Of a DNA stretch of 41,900 nucleotides, positions 41,222-41,900 are shown one piece after another. Location of the stretch: NCBI GenBank assembly GCA_035517615.1, contig DATIYM010000062.1, positions 1-41,900 on the forward strand. The letters are read 5' to 3'. The notes beneath the pieces were generated by a model that did no database searches, was not told the DNA's origin, and was given only the letters and a program-made list of their open reading frames with translations. This DNA is from AG25 sp035517615. GTDB taxonomy: Bacteria; Gemmatimonadota; Gemmatimonadetes; Gemmatimonadales; GWC2-71-9. Position numbers and translations under genes: made by a program. Positions within the stretch are counted from its first letter, which is position 1; every line of letters starts with the position of its first letter.

Positions 41222-41275
41222 GAAATGTCCAATGCGCAATGATCAGAGAATCGGTCATTGGACATTGGACATTTC
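41222..41275 (-). terminator. Large heptamer-repeat hairpin downstream of 5S rRNA, probable rrn terminator
   Basis: Arms 41222-41242 and 41255-41275 pair over 21 nt with two mismatches around a 12-nt loop (TCAGAGAATCGG). It lies 7 nt past the 5S end on the minus strand and is followed by a short T-rich stretch (CATTTT). The arms are built of CAATGTC-type heptamers. It also faces the end of the AdiC-like gene, so it could serve as a two-way terminator. Confidence 0.7.
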
Positions 41276-41282
41276 GTAGAGC

Positions 41283-41398
<116 letters not shown>

Positions 41399-41454
41399 AA
41401 AGAAATTGAGTGGTGTGTTGGTCCTGTCGAGGCTCACCCCGGGACACCGGGAGA

Positions 41455-41900
<446 letters not shown>

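Noticed and set aside
39431..41239. 602-codon minus-strand frame over the AdiC-like gene
   Set aside because: Low-complexity Arg/Asp/His content and no motif; the plus strand has a complete 12-TM antiporter.
41399..41454. Possible tRNA in the 5S-23S spacer
   Set aside because: Only 56 nt and no T-loop GGTTCRA or CCA end.

Overview
The window is high-GC DNA from a Gram-negative-type bacterium. It encodes an outer-membrane lipoprotein export module (LolC/E-LolD), a PorV/PorQ-family outer-membrane protein, an RND efflux pump with a TolC-type channel, and a large beta-barrel porin. It also carries mcsA-mcsB, which are usual in Firmicutes and in several soil phyla. The very large BTAD/TolB/TPR regulator, the PD40 fragment, the short zinc-ribbon proteins and the heptamer intergenic repeats fit Gemmatimonadota or a close neighbour best. 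That placement is inference from gene content, because no database search was possible.

Left third (1-13.2 kb, all minus strand): a tightly overlapping housekeeping operon runs prfB, lysS, lolC/E, lolD, mcsA, mcsB, with every junction a 1- or 4-nt stop/start overlap. prfB carries a programmed +1 frameshift site, so its reading frame is split between about 5998-5933 and 5934-4897. Further right are a Pro/Ala-rich zinc-ribbon protein and a GGDEF-like regulator (4-nt overlap), a PorV/PorQ-like protein, a Trm112-family protein overlapping era, and a 1034-residue regulator (SARP-type DNA-binding and BTAD domains, ATPase, TolB-like domain and TPR).

Middle (13.2-21.5 kb): a PD40 propeller gene remnant, a small secreted or membrane protein, and two divergently transcribed paralogous zinc-ribbon proteins sharing a regulatory region with a CRP/FNR-like palindrome. 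These are followed by a TerC-family protein and an RND tripartite efflux operon (adaptor, pump, outer-membrane channel).

Right half (21.6-41.1 kb): a long plus-strand run that looks like an amino-acid-decarboxylation and stress island. It holds an outer-membrane porin, an AdiA-like arginine decarboxylase, a PotE-like amino acid/polyamine antiporter fused to a periplasmic solute-binding protein, and a second decarboxylase paralogue with lysine-decarboxylase-like signatures. Next come an M14 carboxypeptidase, a GH63-type glucosidase, a GH13 amylase-family enzyme, an aquaporin-family channel and an AI-2E/PerM-family permease. Two minus-strand genes follow (VIT-like membrane protein and CaCA cation/proton exchanger), then a divergent AdiC-like antiporter. 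The likely joint role is proton-consuming decarboxylation of basic amino acids with export of the amines, plus peptide and glucan breakdown and water and cation homeostasis. The antiporter/binding-protein fusion is the most unusual object in the window.

Right edge: 5S rRNA and the 3' part of 23S rRNA on the minus strand, followed (in transcription order) by a large hairpin built from the same heptamer repeat that fills the era leader.
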